Source: Pseudomonas kuykendallii
Lineage (GTDB): Bacteria; Pseudomonadota; Gammaproteobacteria; Pseudomonadales; Pseudomonadaceae
Direction: 5' to 3'
Length of the DNA: 64,000 nucleotides
Assembly (NCBI RefSeq): GCF_900106975.1
Contig: NZ_FNNU01000001.1
Location: 928,260-992,259 of the forward strand
Each line of letters starts with the position of its first letter. Position 1 is the first letter of the stretch. This document shows, piece by piece, positions 39,137 through 48,444 of the stretch. Under the pieces are notes generated by a model. That model saw only the letters and a list, made by a program, of their open reading frames with translations. It was not told the origin of the DNA and did not search any database. The position numbers and the translations under genes were made by a program.

Positions 39137-40368
39137 ATGAGCACTATTTCTCTCCAACTGGCCGCCGTGATCGGCGCCGGAACCATGGGCCGCGGGATCG
39201 TCATGAGCCTGGCCAACGCCGGTGTGCAGGTGCTCTGGCTGGACAACAATCCGCAGATGCTCGAGCAGGCGCTCGGCGTGGTCGCCGACACCAACGCGCA
39301 CAACGTCCGCCAGGGCCGCATCAGCGAAGCCGAGGCGGCCGAACGCCTGGCACGGGTGCGCGCGGTGGACGGCTACGCCGCGCTGGCGGACGCCGACCTG
39401 GTGATCGAGGCGGTCTACGAGAACCTCGAACTCAAGCAGAGCATCTTCCGCGAGCTGGACAAGACCCTGAAGCCGACGGCGATCCTCGCCAGCAACACCT
39501 CGGCGCTGGACATCGACGCCATCGCCGCCGTCACCGCGCGGCCCGGACAGGTGCTCGGCCTGCACTTCTTCAGCCCGGCGCACATCATGAAGCTGCTGGA
39601 GATCGTGCGCGGCGCGCATACCGACAAGGCGGTGCTGCAAGCCGCCGTCGAGCTCGGCCAGCGCATGGGCAAGGTCAGCGTGGTGGCCGGCAACTGCGAC
39701 GGATTCATCGGCAACCGCATGCTCGCCACCTACGTGCGCGAGGCGCGGGCGATGCTGCTCGAAGGCGCCTACCCGCATCAGGTGGACGCCGCGCTGCAGG
39801 GCTTCGGTTTCGCCATGGGGCCGTTCCGCATGTACGACGTGGTCGGCATCGACCTCGAATGGCGCGCCCGCCAGCTGGCCGGCGAAGGCCAGGACGCCGC
39901 CGAGGTGCAGGTCGACAACCGCCTCTGCGAACTCGGCCGCTTCGGCCAGAAGGCGCGCATGGGCTACTACCGCTACGCCGAAGGCAGCCGTCAGGCCGAA
40001 CACGACCCCGAGGTCGACGCGCTGGTGCTGGAGGTGTCCGAGTCCCTCGGCTACACGCGCCGCGAGATCGGCCCCGAGGAAATCCTCGAGCGCTGCCTGC
40101 TGGCGCTGGTCAACGAGGGCGCGAAGATCCTCGACGAAGGCATCGCCGCCAGCAGCCATGACGTCGACCTGGTCTACCTCAACGGCTACGGTTTCCCGGC
40201 CGACAAGGGCGGCCCGATGAGCTGGGCCGATGGCCAGGGGCTGGCGTCGATCCGCGACCGCCTGGATGACCTGCGCGCGCGTTTCGGCGACCACTGGCAG
40301 CCGGCCGCGCTGATCGATCGCCTGGCCGCCTCCGGGCAGCGTCTGAGCGACGTGAAGGAGGGCCGCGC

Positions 40369-40372
<4 letters not shown>
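39137..40372 (+). CDS. 3-hydroxyacyl-CoA dehydrogenase
   Basis: A 411-residue NAD-dependent dehydrogenase of fatty-acid beta-oxidation type. The Rossmann loop is VIGAGTMGRGIVMSLANAG, catalytic His lies in GLHFFSPAHIMKLLEIV and Asn in GNCDGFIGNRM. Two C-terminal 3HCDH helical units follow (the second contains LVNEGAKILDEG and GYGFPADKGGPM), as in FadB/FadJ but without the hydratase half. First gene of an operon; the stop overlaps the next start as ATGA. Confidence 0.93.
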
Positions 40373-42159
<1,787 letters not shown>

Positions 42160-42223
42160 TCCGGCGCTCCCGGCGTCGCTGCCGGGCGCTGCGCATTCCA
42201 TGACACGAAAGAAGGAGCACCCC

Positions 42224-43387
42224 ATGCAACCCTTCAGTTTCGCCACCACCGCCCAACTGATCTGCGAGAGCGGCGCCGCGCGCCGGCTTGCCGCCCTTTG
42301 CCGGGAACGCGGGGCGCGCTCGGTGCTGATCGTCACTGACCCAGGCATCACCCGCTTCAAGCTGCTCGACGGCGTGCTGCCCGGCTTCGCCGAGCAAGGC
42401 GTCGCCGTGGCGGTCTTCGATCAGGTGCTCGCCGATCCACCGGAAGCGGTGGTGCTGGAGGCCGTGGCGCGGGCCAGGTCGCTGCAGGCCGAGCTGATCG
42501 TCGGCTTCGGCGGCGGCAGCTCGATGGACGTCGCCAAGCTGGTCGCGCTGCTCGCCCATCCGCAGGGTACGCAGCAACTGGCCGACCTCTACGGCGTCGG
42601 CAACGCGCGCGGCCAGCGCCTGCCGCTGATCCAGGTGCCCACCACCGCCGGCACCGGCTCGGAGGTGACGCCGATCTCCATCGTCACCACCGGCGAGACG
42701 ACCAAGATGGGCGTGGTCTCGCCGCTGCTGCTGCCGGACCTGGCCCTGCTCGACGCCGAGTTGACCCTCGGCCTGCCTCCGGCGGTGACCGCCGCCACCG
42801 GGATCGATGCCATGGTGCATGCCATCGAGGCCTACACCAGCGTGCACAAGAAGAATCCGCTGTCCGACCTGCTCGCCCGCGAGGCGTTGCGCCTGCTCGC
42901 GGCCAACCTCGGCGAGGCGGTGCACGACGGGCAGAACCGCGAGGCGCGCCAGGCCATGCTGCTCGGCGCCTGCCTGGCCGGGCAGGCGTTCGCCAACTCG
43001 CCGGTGGCCGCGGTGCACGCGCTGGCCTATCCGCTGGGCGGGCATTTCCACATTCCCCACGGGCTGAGCAACGCGCTGGTGCTGCCGCACGTGCTGCGCT
43101 TCAATGCGCCGGCGGCCAGCGTGCACTACGCCGAACTGGCGCCGCTGCTGCTCGGCGAGCGGCTGCAGGCCGGCAGCGCGGAAAGCCTGGGGGAGCAGTT
43201 CATCGCCGAACTGGCGGCGCTCAATACGCGCCACGGGCTGCCCAGCCGCCTGCGCGATGCGAACGTCCCCGAGGCGATGCTCGAACGCCTGGCGGCCGAT
43301 GCCATGCTGCAGACCCGCCTGCTGGTGAACAACCCGCGCGAAGTCAGCGAAGTCGACGCCCTGGCGATCTACCGGGCCGCCTACTGA
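42224..43387 (+). CDS. Iron-containing alcohol dehydrogenase
   Basis: A 387-residue group III alcohol dehydrogenase. FGGGSSMDVAKLVAL binds NAD, TTAGTGSEVTPISIVT follows, and metal-binding His residues lie in AMVHAIEAYTS, AAVHALAYPLGGHFHIPHGLSNAL. It would interconvert an alcohol and an aldehyde or ketone, perhaps feeding the acyl-CoA steps. The ATG at 42224 follows GAAGGAGCAC and is preferred over one at 42200. Confidence 0.92.
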   Translation: MQPFSFATTAQLICESGAARRLAALCRERGARSVLIVTDPGITRFKLLDGVLPGFAEQGVAVAVFDQVLADPPEAVVLEAVARARSLQAELIVGFGGGSSMDVAKLVALLAHPQGTQQLADLYGVGNARGQRLPLIQVPTTAGTGSEVTPISIVTTGETTKMGVVSPLLLPDLALLDAELTLGLPPAVTAATGIDAMVHAIEAYTSVHKKNPLSDLLAREALRLLAANLGEAVHDGQNREARQAMLLGACLAGQAFANSPVAAVHALAYPLGGHFHIPHGLSNALVLPHVLRFNAPAASVHYAELAPLLLGERLQAGSAESLGEQFIAELAALNTRHGLPSRLRDANVPEAMLERLAADAMLQTRLLVNNPREVSEVDALAIYRAAY

Positions 43388-43411
43388 CCGCCATACCGAC
43401 AAGGATTCCCC

Positions 43412-43846
43412 ATGCCACAGCCGCAGCACCTTCGCGCCGACTACCGGCACTTCCAGCCGGTGACCACGCGCTGGCACGACAACGACCTCTACGGTCACGT
43501 CAACAACGTCGTCTACTACAGCTACTTCGACAGCGCGGTGAACACCTTCCTGATCGAGCGCGGCGGGCTGGATATCCACGCCGGCCAGGTGGTGGGCTTC
43601 GTGGTCAGCTCCAGCTGCGACTACTTCGCCTCTATCGCCTTTCCCGAGCGCATCGAGGTCGGCCTGAGGGTCGCCCGGCTGGGCAACAGCTCGGTGCAGT
43701 ACGAACTGGCGGTGTTCAAGGGAGGCGAGGATGAAGCCTGCGCCGCCGGGCGTTTCGTGCATGTCTTCGTCGACCGCCAGTCGAACCGCCCGGTGCCGAT
43801 TCCCGACACCCTGCGCGCCGCGCTGGAGGGGTTGCTGGTCGGTTGA
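43412..43846 (+). CDS. Hotdog-fold acyl-CoA thioesterase (4HBT type)
   Basis: A 144-residue thioesterase: TRWHDNDLYGHVNNVVYYSYFDSAVNTFL carries the conserved Asp and HVNN signature. Last gene of the acyl-CoA operon, 24 bases after the alcohol dehydrogenase, so it may release the chain from CoA. Exact acyl substrate is unknown. Confidence 0.92.
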   Translation: MPQPQHLRADYRHFQPVTTRWHDNDLYGHVNNVVYYSYFDSAVNTFLIERGGLDIHAGQVVGFVVSSSCDYFASIAFPERIEVGLRVARLGNSSVQYELAVFKGGEDEACAAGRFVHVFVDRQSNRPVPIPDTLRAALEGLLVG

Positions 43847-43923
43847 AATGACTTGTTGCCAAGTCGCAGGGAACGCCAGGGGGGCCGCCGCGTACTATTC
43901 TTCGGACCCTTCGGAGAGCCTCA

Positions 43924-44673
43924 ATGGAATACCTGCAGCAACTCGTCAGCGACCCCGCCGCCTGGGTGGCGCTGGCCACCCTGGTCACCATGGAAATCGT
44001 GCTCGGCATCGATAACCTGGTGTTCATCTCGATACTCACCAACAAACTCCCCGAACACCAGCGTACCAAGGCCCGTCGCCTCGGCATCGGCATGGCGCTG
44101 GTATTGCGGCTTGGACTGCTCGGCACCGTCGCCTACATCGTCCAGCTTACCGAACCGGTGTTCGAGGTGTTCGGCCAGGCGTTCTCCTGGAAGGACATGA
44201 TCCTCATCGCCGGCGGCCTGTTCCTGCTGTGGAAGGCGACCAAGGAAATCCACCACTCGGTGGACCCGGAGCCGGAAGGCGACCTGTTCACCGGCAAGGT
44301 CGCCAGTATCGGCTTCACCTCGGCCATCGTGCAGATCCTGGTGCTCGACCTGGTGTTCTCCATCGACAGCATCATCACCGCCGTCGGCATGACCGAGCAC
44401 ATCCCGATCATGGTGATCGCGGTGGTCGCCGCGGTGACCGTGATGCTGCTCGCCGCCGACCCGCTGGCGCGCTTCATCGGCAACAACCCGACGGTGGTCA
44501 TGCTGGCGCTGGGCTTCCTGATCATGATCGGCATGACGCTGATCGCCGAAGGCTTCGGCGCCCACGTGCCGAAGGGCTACCTGTACGCGGCGATGGCGTT
44601 CTCGGCACTGATCGAAGGGCTCAACATGCTGGCCCGTCGTGCTCGGCGCAAGCGCTCCGACACACCGTCCTGA
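43924..44673 (+). CDS. TerC-family integral membrane protein
   Basis: A 249-residue protein with about seven membrane helices. TerC hallmarks are [24 protein letters not shown] and [17 protein letters not shown], where Asp residues inside helices are thought to bind metal ions. Related proteins export manganese. No CBS or CorC domain follows, and no manganese riboswitch is evident in the 77 bases upstream. GGAGAGCC lies before the ATG. Confidence 0.92.
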   Translation: MEYLQQLVSDPAAWVALATLVTMEIVLGIDNLVFISILTNKLPEHQRTKARRLGIGMALVLRLGLLGTVAYIVQLTEPVFEVFGQAFSWKDMILIAGGLFLLWKATKEIHHSVDPEPEGDLFTGKVASIGFTSAIVQILVLDLVFSIDSIITAVGMTEHIPIMVIAVVAAVTVMLLAADPLARFIGNNPTVVMLALGFLIMIGMTLIAEGFGAHVPKGYLYAAMAFSALIEGLNMLARRARRKRSDTPS

Positions 44674-44765
44674 GGGGCAACAGCGCGGAGCCATCCGGCT
44701 CCGCTGCCGGTGCAGCCATTGCCTCGCGTGGTTGTCCAAGGCGTATCCGCCCACGGAGACGCCCG

Positions 44766-45020
44766 ATGAAAGTCCTCCTCGCCTGCCTGCTCTGCCTCTT
44801 TGGCGCTGCCGCCTTCGCGCAAACGTCCGCGCCGGGTTCGCCCGGCACGCCCACGCCGCAGCCCTATGTCCATCCGGCGCCGCAGCCCCGGCCCGCCGAT
44901 CCGGCAAGGCCTGCCCTGTTCAAGCGCCCGCAGCCGACCGGCAACCCCGCGTCGCCGACAAATCCTGCTCCCCGAGATGAAAAACCTAGGGCGCCTGTGG
45001 ATAGAAAGCCCGGTTCGTGA
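44766..45020 (+). CDS. Small secreted proline-rich protein
   Basis: An 84-residue product with a clear signal peptide (MKVLLACLLCLFGAAAFA, cleavage near 18) and a Pro/Ala-rich, disordered mature part (PTPQPYVHPAPQPRPADPARP). No family is recognised. GGAGACGCCCG precedes the ATG. The end of the gene overlaps the first DnaA-box-like 9-mer (44996). Confidence 0.6.
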   Translation: MKVLLACLLCLFGAAAFAQTSAPGSPGTPTPQPYVHPAPQPRPADPARPALFKRPQPTGNPASPTNPAPRDEKPRAPVDRKPGS

Positions 45021-45246
45021 TCGATCAATAAACGTACAGTCCGCGCAAAGCCCCGTGGTCAGCGGCCTGCAGCCGGGGCCGCACAGCTTGTCCACAGCCG
45101 GTTGCACAGGTGCTGTGCAAAAGTTCGCTGGCAACTCGTTGAAATCGCTCAAAAAATGTACGGATGGCCGGAGGCGGCGCGGGCATTGGCCTGGAGGCGG
45201 GTCTGTACAGCTTATCCACAGCGCCATCCACGCGCGCTGTGGGTAA
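44996..45246. promoter_or_regulatory. Cluster of DnaA-box-like 9-mers
   Basis: One perfect DnaA box, TTATCCACA (45212-45220), and three with one mismatch: TTGTCCACA (45088-45096), TGTGGATAG (44996-45004, reverse) and TGTGGGTAA (45238-45246, reverse). Two sit in a shared 16-base repeat ACAGCTT(G/A)TCCACAGC (45083-45098, 45207-45222). A TTGCACAG/CTGTGCAA inverted repeat lies at 45102-45120. No dnaA or gyrB-region genes are nearby, so this is not the chromosome origin. Confidence 0.55.
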
Positions 45247-45261
45247 GCCGGATGCAGGGGG

Positions 45262-45567
45262 TTAGCTGAAGACCGGGCGGAAGAAGCTGCGCTCGTAGCT
45301 GAGGATGCAGCGGGTTTCCTCGGCGTAGCGAAAGGCGGCCTGGCAGTCGGCGTCGGCGAAGGAGCGCTCGCGGTAGGTTTCGTAGGCGGCCAGCGAGGGA
45401 AAGCTGAACATTGCCAGGGCGACATCGCTGGCGCCTTCGCTGGGCAGGAAGTAGCCGTGGTGGGTGCCGCCGAACTTCTCCACCAGCGGTATCCAGAGTT
45501 TGCCGTAGTGCTCGAATTCCGCGAGCTTGTACGGATCGATGCGGTAGCGCAGGTAGCAGGTGATCAT
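45262..45567 (-). CDS. NIPSNAP-family protein
   Basis: A 101-residue ferredoxin-like-fold protein: MITCYLRYRIDPYKLAEFEHYGKLWIPLVEKFGGTHHGYFLP and the C-terminal RSFFRPVF fit NIPSNAP. Function is unknown; relatives act as small oxygenase-like or stress proteins. Its start overlaps the VOC gene's stop as ATGA, third in an operon with the threonine aldolase. Confidence 0.85.
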   Translation of the reverse strand: MITCYLRYRIDPYKLAEFEHYGKLWIPLVEKFGGTHHGYFLPSEGASDVALAMFSFPSLAAYETYRERSFADADCQAAFRYAEETRCILSYERSFFRPVFS

Positions 45568-45950
45568 GGCGCTGGGGAGTCCTTGGGCGTGTCGATGAAG
45601 ACCAGGCGATTGCCGAACGGGTCGTGAAGGGTCATTTCGCGGGTTTCCCAGGGCGTCTCGACGATGCCCGGACGTGCGAAACCGTAATCCTTGGCGCGGA
45701 GTTCGGCGTGCAGCGCGGTCAGGTCGACGCAGGCGATCCGCAGCGCCGCGCCGGGACAGGCGTCGCCGTGGTGTTCGGAAAGGTGCAGCAGGCAGCCGTC
45801 GCGCGACAGCTGCATGTAAAGCGGCAGCGCCGGCTCGAAGCGGTGCTCCCAGTCGACGGAAAAACCCAGGTAGTCGAGGTAGAACGCCCTGGCTCTGGCC
45901 TCGTCGAAGCTGCGCAGGATGGGCACCGGCGCGCCGAGCGTGGCCGCCAT
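45564..45950 (-). CDS. VOC/glyoxalase-superfamily protein
   Basis: A 128-residue vicinal-oxygen-chelate protein: VPILRSFDEARARAFYLDYLGFSVDWEH and DPFGNRLVFID are the usual paired motifs, with candidate metal ligands in LLHLSEH and near the final Glu/Asp. It resembles bleomycin-resistance-like VOC proteins, but the substrate is unknown. Its start touches the aldolase stop (TGATG). Confidence 0.87.
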   Translation of the reverse strand: MAATLGAPVPILRSFDEARARAFYLDYLGFSVDWEHRFEPALPLYMQLSRDGCLLHLSEHHGDACPGAALRIACVDLTALHAELRAKDYGFARPGIVETPWETREMTLHDPFGNRLVFIDTPKDSPAP

Positions 45951-46993
45951 CAGAGACCGCCGACCACGTCGCGGATGTCGCGGGCCAGCTCGTCCACCCG
46001 CTCCATCTGCGAATCCCACGAGCACATGAAGCGCGCGCCGCCGCTGCCGATGAAGGTGTAGAAACGCCAGCCGCGGTCGCGCAGGGCTTCCAGTGCCGGC
46101 TCGGGCATCTGCAGGAACACGCCGTTGGCCTCGACCGGGAACATCAGCCGGACGCCGGGCACGTCGGCGACGCATTCGGCCAGGTGCCGCGCGCAGGCGT
46201 TGGCGTGTTCGGCATGGCGCAGCCAGGCACCGTCCTGCAACAGGCCGACCCAGGGCGCGGAGAGGAAGCGCATCTTCGAGGCCAGCTGGCCGGCCTGCTT
46301 GCAGCGGTAGTCGAAGTCTTCGGCCAGGTCGCGGTTGAAGAACAGGATCGCCTCGCCGACCGCCATGCCGTTCTTGGTGCCGCCGAAGCAGAGCACGTCG
46401 ACCCCGGCCTTCCAGGTCAGCTCGGCCGGCGAGCAGCCGAGGAACGCGCAGGCGTTGGAGAAGCGCGCGCCGTCCATGTGCAGGTGCAGGCCGAGTTCGC
46501 GGCAGGTGGCGCTGATCGCGCGGATTTCCTCGGGGCGGTAGACGCTGCCGACCTCGGTGGCCTGGGTCAGGGTGACCACGCGGGGTTTCGGGAAGTGGAT
46601 GTCCTGACGCTTGTTGGCGATCAGGCGCACCGCGTCCGCGCTCAGCTTGCCGTCCGGACTGGGCGCCACCAGCAGCTTGGAGCCGTTGGAGAAGAATTCC
46701 GGCGCGCCGCATTCGTCGGTCTCGACGTGGGCGGTCTCCGAGCAGATCACGCTGTGGTAGCTCTGGCACAGCGCGGCCAGCGCGAGGGAGTTGGCGGCGG
46801 TGCCGTTGAAGGCGAAGAACACCTCGCAATCGGTCTCGAACAGCGCGCGGAAATGGTCGGCGGCGCGCGCCGTCCACTCGTCGTCGCCGTAGGCGCGCGC
46901 GTGGCCCTGGTTGGCCTCGGTCATCGCCGCCCAGGCTTCCGGGCAGATGCCCGAGTAGTTGTCGCTGGCGAATTGCTGGCTGTTGTCGGTCAT
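45950..46993 (-). CDS. Low-specificity L-threonine aldolase
   Basis: A 347-residue PLP enzyme that cleaves L-threonine or allo-threonine to glycine and acetaldehyde. FASDNYSGICPEAWAAM opens it, AFNGTAANSLAL holds the cofactor phosphate region, HMDGARFSNA has the conserved Asp/Arg, and the Schiff-base Lys is in CFGGTKNGMAVGEA. First gene of the aldolase-VOC-NIPSNAP operon; start at 46993 chosen over the extension to 47041. Confidence 0.95.
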   Translation of the reverse strand: MTDNSQQFASDNYSGICPEAWAAMTEANQGHARAYGDDEWTARAADHFRALFETDCEVFFAFNGTAANSLALAALCQSYHSVICSETAHVETDECGAPEFFSNGSKLLVAPSPDGKLSADAVRLIANKRQDIHFPKPRVVTLTQATEVGSVYRPEEIRAISATCRELGLHLHMDGARFSNACAFLGCSPAELTWKAGVDVLCFGGTKNGMAVGEAILFFNRDLAEDFDYRCKQAGQLASKMRFLSAPWVGLLQDGAWLRHAEHANACARHLAECVADVPGVRLMFPVEANGVFLQMPEPALEALRDRGWRFYTFIGSGGARFMCSWDSQMERVDELARDIRDVVGGL

Positions 46994-47082
46994 GGTGATC
47001 CTGGAATCCGTGAAAGCATCGCCGCTCACTTTACCCAACAATGGCGGTCAATGGCTGATCGCCACGGGCAAGCGGAGGCCGG

Positions 47083-47814
47083 ATGAGGGGCAAGGGCGGA
47101 TCGCCGGCAGGGCGCGACACGGCGCTGGACCTGCTCAAGTGGCTGGCATTGGCGAGCATGCTGCTCGATCACCTGCGCTTCGTCTGGCCGGCGTTGGGCT
47201 GGCTGTATCCGTTCGGCCGGCTGGCGTTTCCGTTTTTCTGCCTGGCCATCGCGGCCAACCTCGCGCGCAACCCGGCGGCGCCGGAACCGCGTCGGCTGCT
47301 GCGCTACCTGGGCGCGCTGCTGCTCTTCGCGCTGCTGGCGGAAGCGCCGTACCGCCTGCTGGTGGGCGAGGCGGCGACGACGCTGAACGTGCTGCCGACG
47401 CTCGCCCTCGGCCTGTCGATCGCCCAGGCGCTGCGCGGTCCGCGGCGGCTTGGCCTGCTGCTCGGGTTCGCTGCCCTGGTACTGGCGGTCATCGGCGACC
47501 GCTGGCTGATGTTCGGCGCGGCCGGGGCCTTGCTGCCGGCGGCCTGTTTGCTGGTGCTGCGCCGACCGCTGTGGTGCGCCGCGCTGCCGGGGCTGGTCTG
47601 CCTGGCGGCGAACCGCTGGCCGCCGCTGTTCGCCGAAGCCGCCGCCTGGCAGCCGTTCGCCCTGCTGGTGCTGGGCATGTGCCTGGTCGCGCCGGCACTC
47701 GGGCTGGCGGTGTTGCGTGCGGATACGGCGATCGGTGTGCCGCCGTTCAGGCGCTGGGGCTATCTGCTCTATCCCGGGCACTTCCTCCTGCTGGCCGCGC
47801 TTCGCGTCCTCTAG
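47083..47814 (+). CDS. TraX-family membrane protein
   Basis: A 243-residue polytopic protein with TraX features: LDLLKWLALASMLLDHLRFVW at the N-terminus and GRLAFPFFCLAIAANLAR following. TraX acetylates F-pilin, but chromosomal relatives in pseudomonads have no known substrate; no conjugation genes are near. About eight hydrophobic helices. GCGGAGGCCGG precedes the ATG. Confidence 0.85.
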   Translation: MRGKGGSPAGRDTALDLLKWLALASMLLDHLRFVWPALGWLYPFGRLAFPFFCLAIAANLARNPAAPEPRRLLRYLGALLLFALLAEAPYRLLVGEAATTLNVLPTLALGLSIAQALRGPRRLGLLLGFAALVLAVIGDRWLMFGAAGALLPAACLLVLRRPLWCAALPGLVCLAANRWPPLFAEAAAWQPFALLVLGMCLVAPALGLAVLRADTAIGVPPFRRWGYLLYPGHFLLLAALRVL

Positions 47815-48042
47815 TCCGGGGCGAAAAGGGCCTGTACGCGACGATCCTCCTGTGTGTAGGGTTCGACCTGCGCCCTCGCGACCGTTATCAGGCCGCGAGG
47901 CGTACCGACGGCCGACAGCCGGCGCCGCCTTGGCTACTGCCGCCAGCCGCCGGCGCGCGGGAACTCCCGGCCCCGGCAGCCCTCAGAACAGGAACCAGTG
48001 GCCGACGGCCGCGCGTCCTTCGCAAGAAAAAGGAGCAGCACC

Positions 48043-48348
48043 ATGCGTTACGCCCGCTTGATCGCCTTCGCCGCACCCCTGTTCGTGGCCTTCTCGGCCA
48101 CCGCCGCGCAGTGGCCCGCCGGAGCGAAGGAGGAATTCACCAACCAGTGCGTCACCAGCGCCAAGGCCAACGTGCCGGCGGCCAAGGCCGAAGCCTATTG
48201 CGGCTGTGCGGCGGAGAAGGTCGGGATGGAGTTCAGCACCGCGGAAATCGAGGCCATGCAGAACAAGAAGGGCAGCGACGTGACCCCGGAAATGAAGGAA
48301 CGCCTGGGCAAGGCATCCACCAGCTGCCTGCACTACCTGAACCCGTAA
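48043..48348 (+). CDS. Small periplasmic Cys-containing protein
   Basis: A 101-residue product with a signal peptide (MRYARLIAFAAPLFVAFSATA, cleavage near 21). The mature part has four Cys: NQCVTSAK, YCGCAAEK and SCLHYLNP, probably two disulfides. It resembles small Pseudomonas exported proteins of unknown function. AAAAAGGAGCAGC is a strong ribosome site; the in-frame ORF extension to 47998 is rejected. Confidence 0.72.
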   Translation: MRYARLIAFAAPLFVAFSATAAQWPAGAKEEFTNQCVTSAKANVPAAKAEAYCGCAAEKVGMEFSTAEIEAMQNKKGSDVTPEMKERLGKASTSCLHYLNP

Positions 48349-48390
48349 GTCCGCGCCCCTTCCCGCGTGGAAGGGTGCGGCAGGCTTCGC

Positions 48391-48426
48391 ACGACGCCGC
48401 GCAGGGTCCGCCCTGCGCGGCGTCGT
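48391..48426. terminator. Perfect 16-bp hairpin between convergent genes
   Basis: ACGACGCCGCGCAGGG pairs perfectly with CCCTGCGCGGCGTCGT across a TCCG loop. It lies between the stop codons of the small periplasmic gene and the convergent FdhF-like gene. There is no T tract on either side, so it may block read-through in another way. Confidence 0.6.
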
Positions 48427-48444
48427 CGTGTCCGGCTCACCGAA

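Noticed and set aside
45102-45120. TTGCACAG/CTGTGCAA inverted repeat as a terminator
   Set aside because: Short stem, no T tract; more likely part of the DnaA-box cluster or a protein-binding site.
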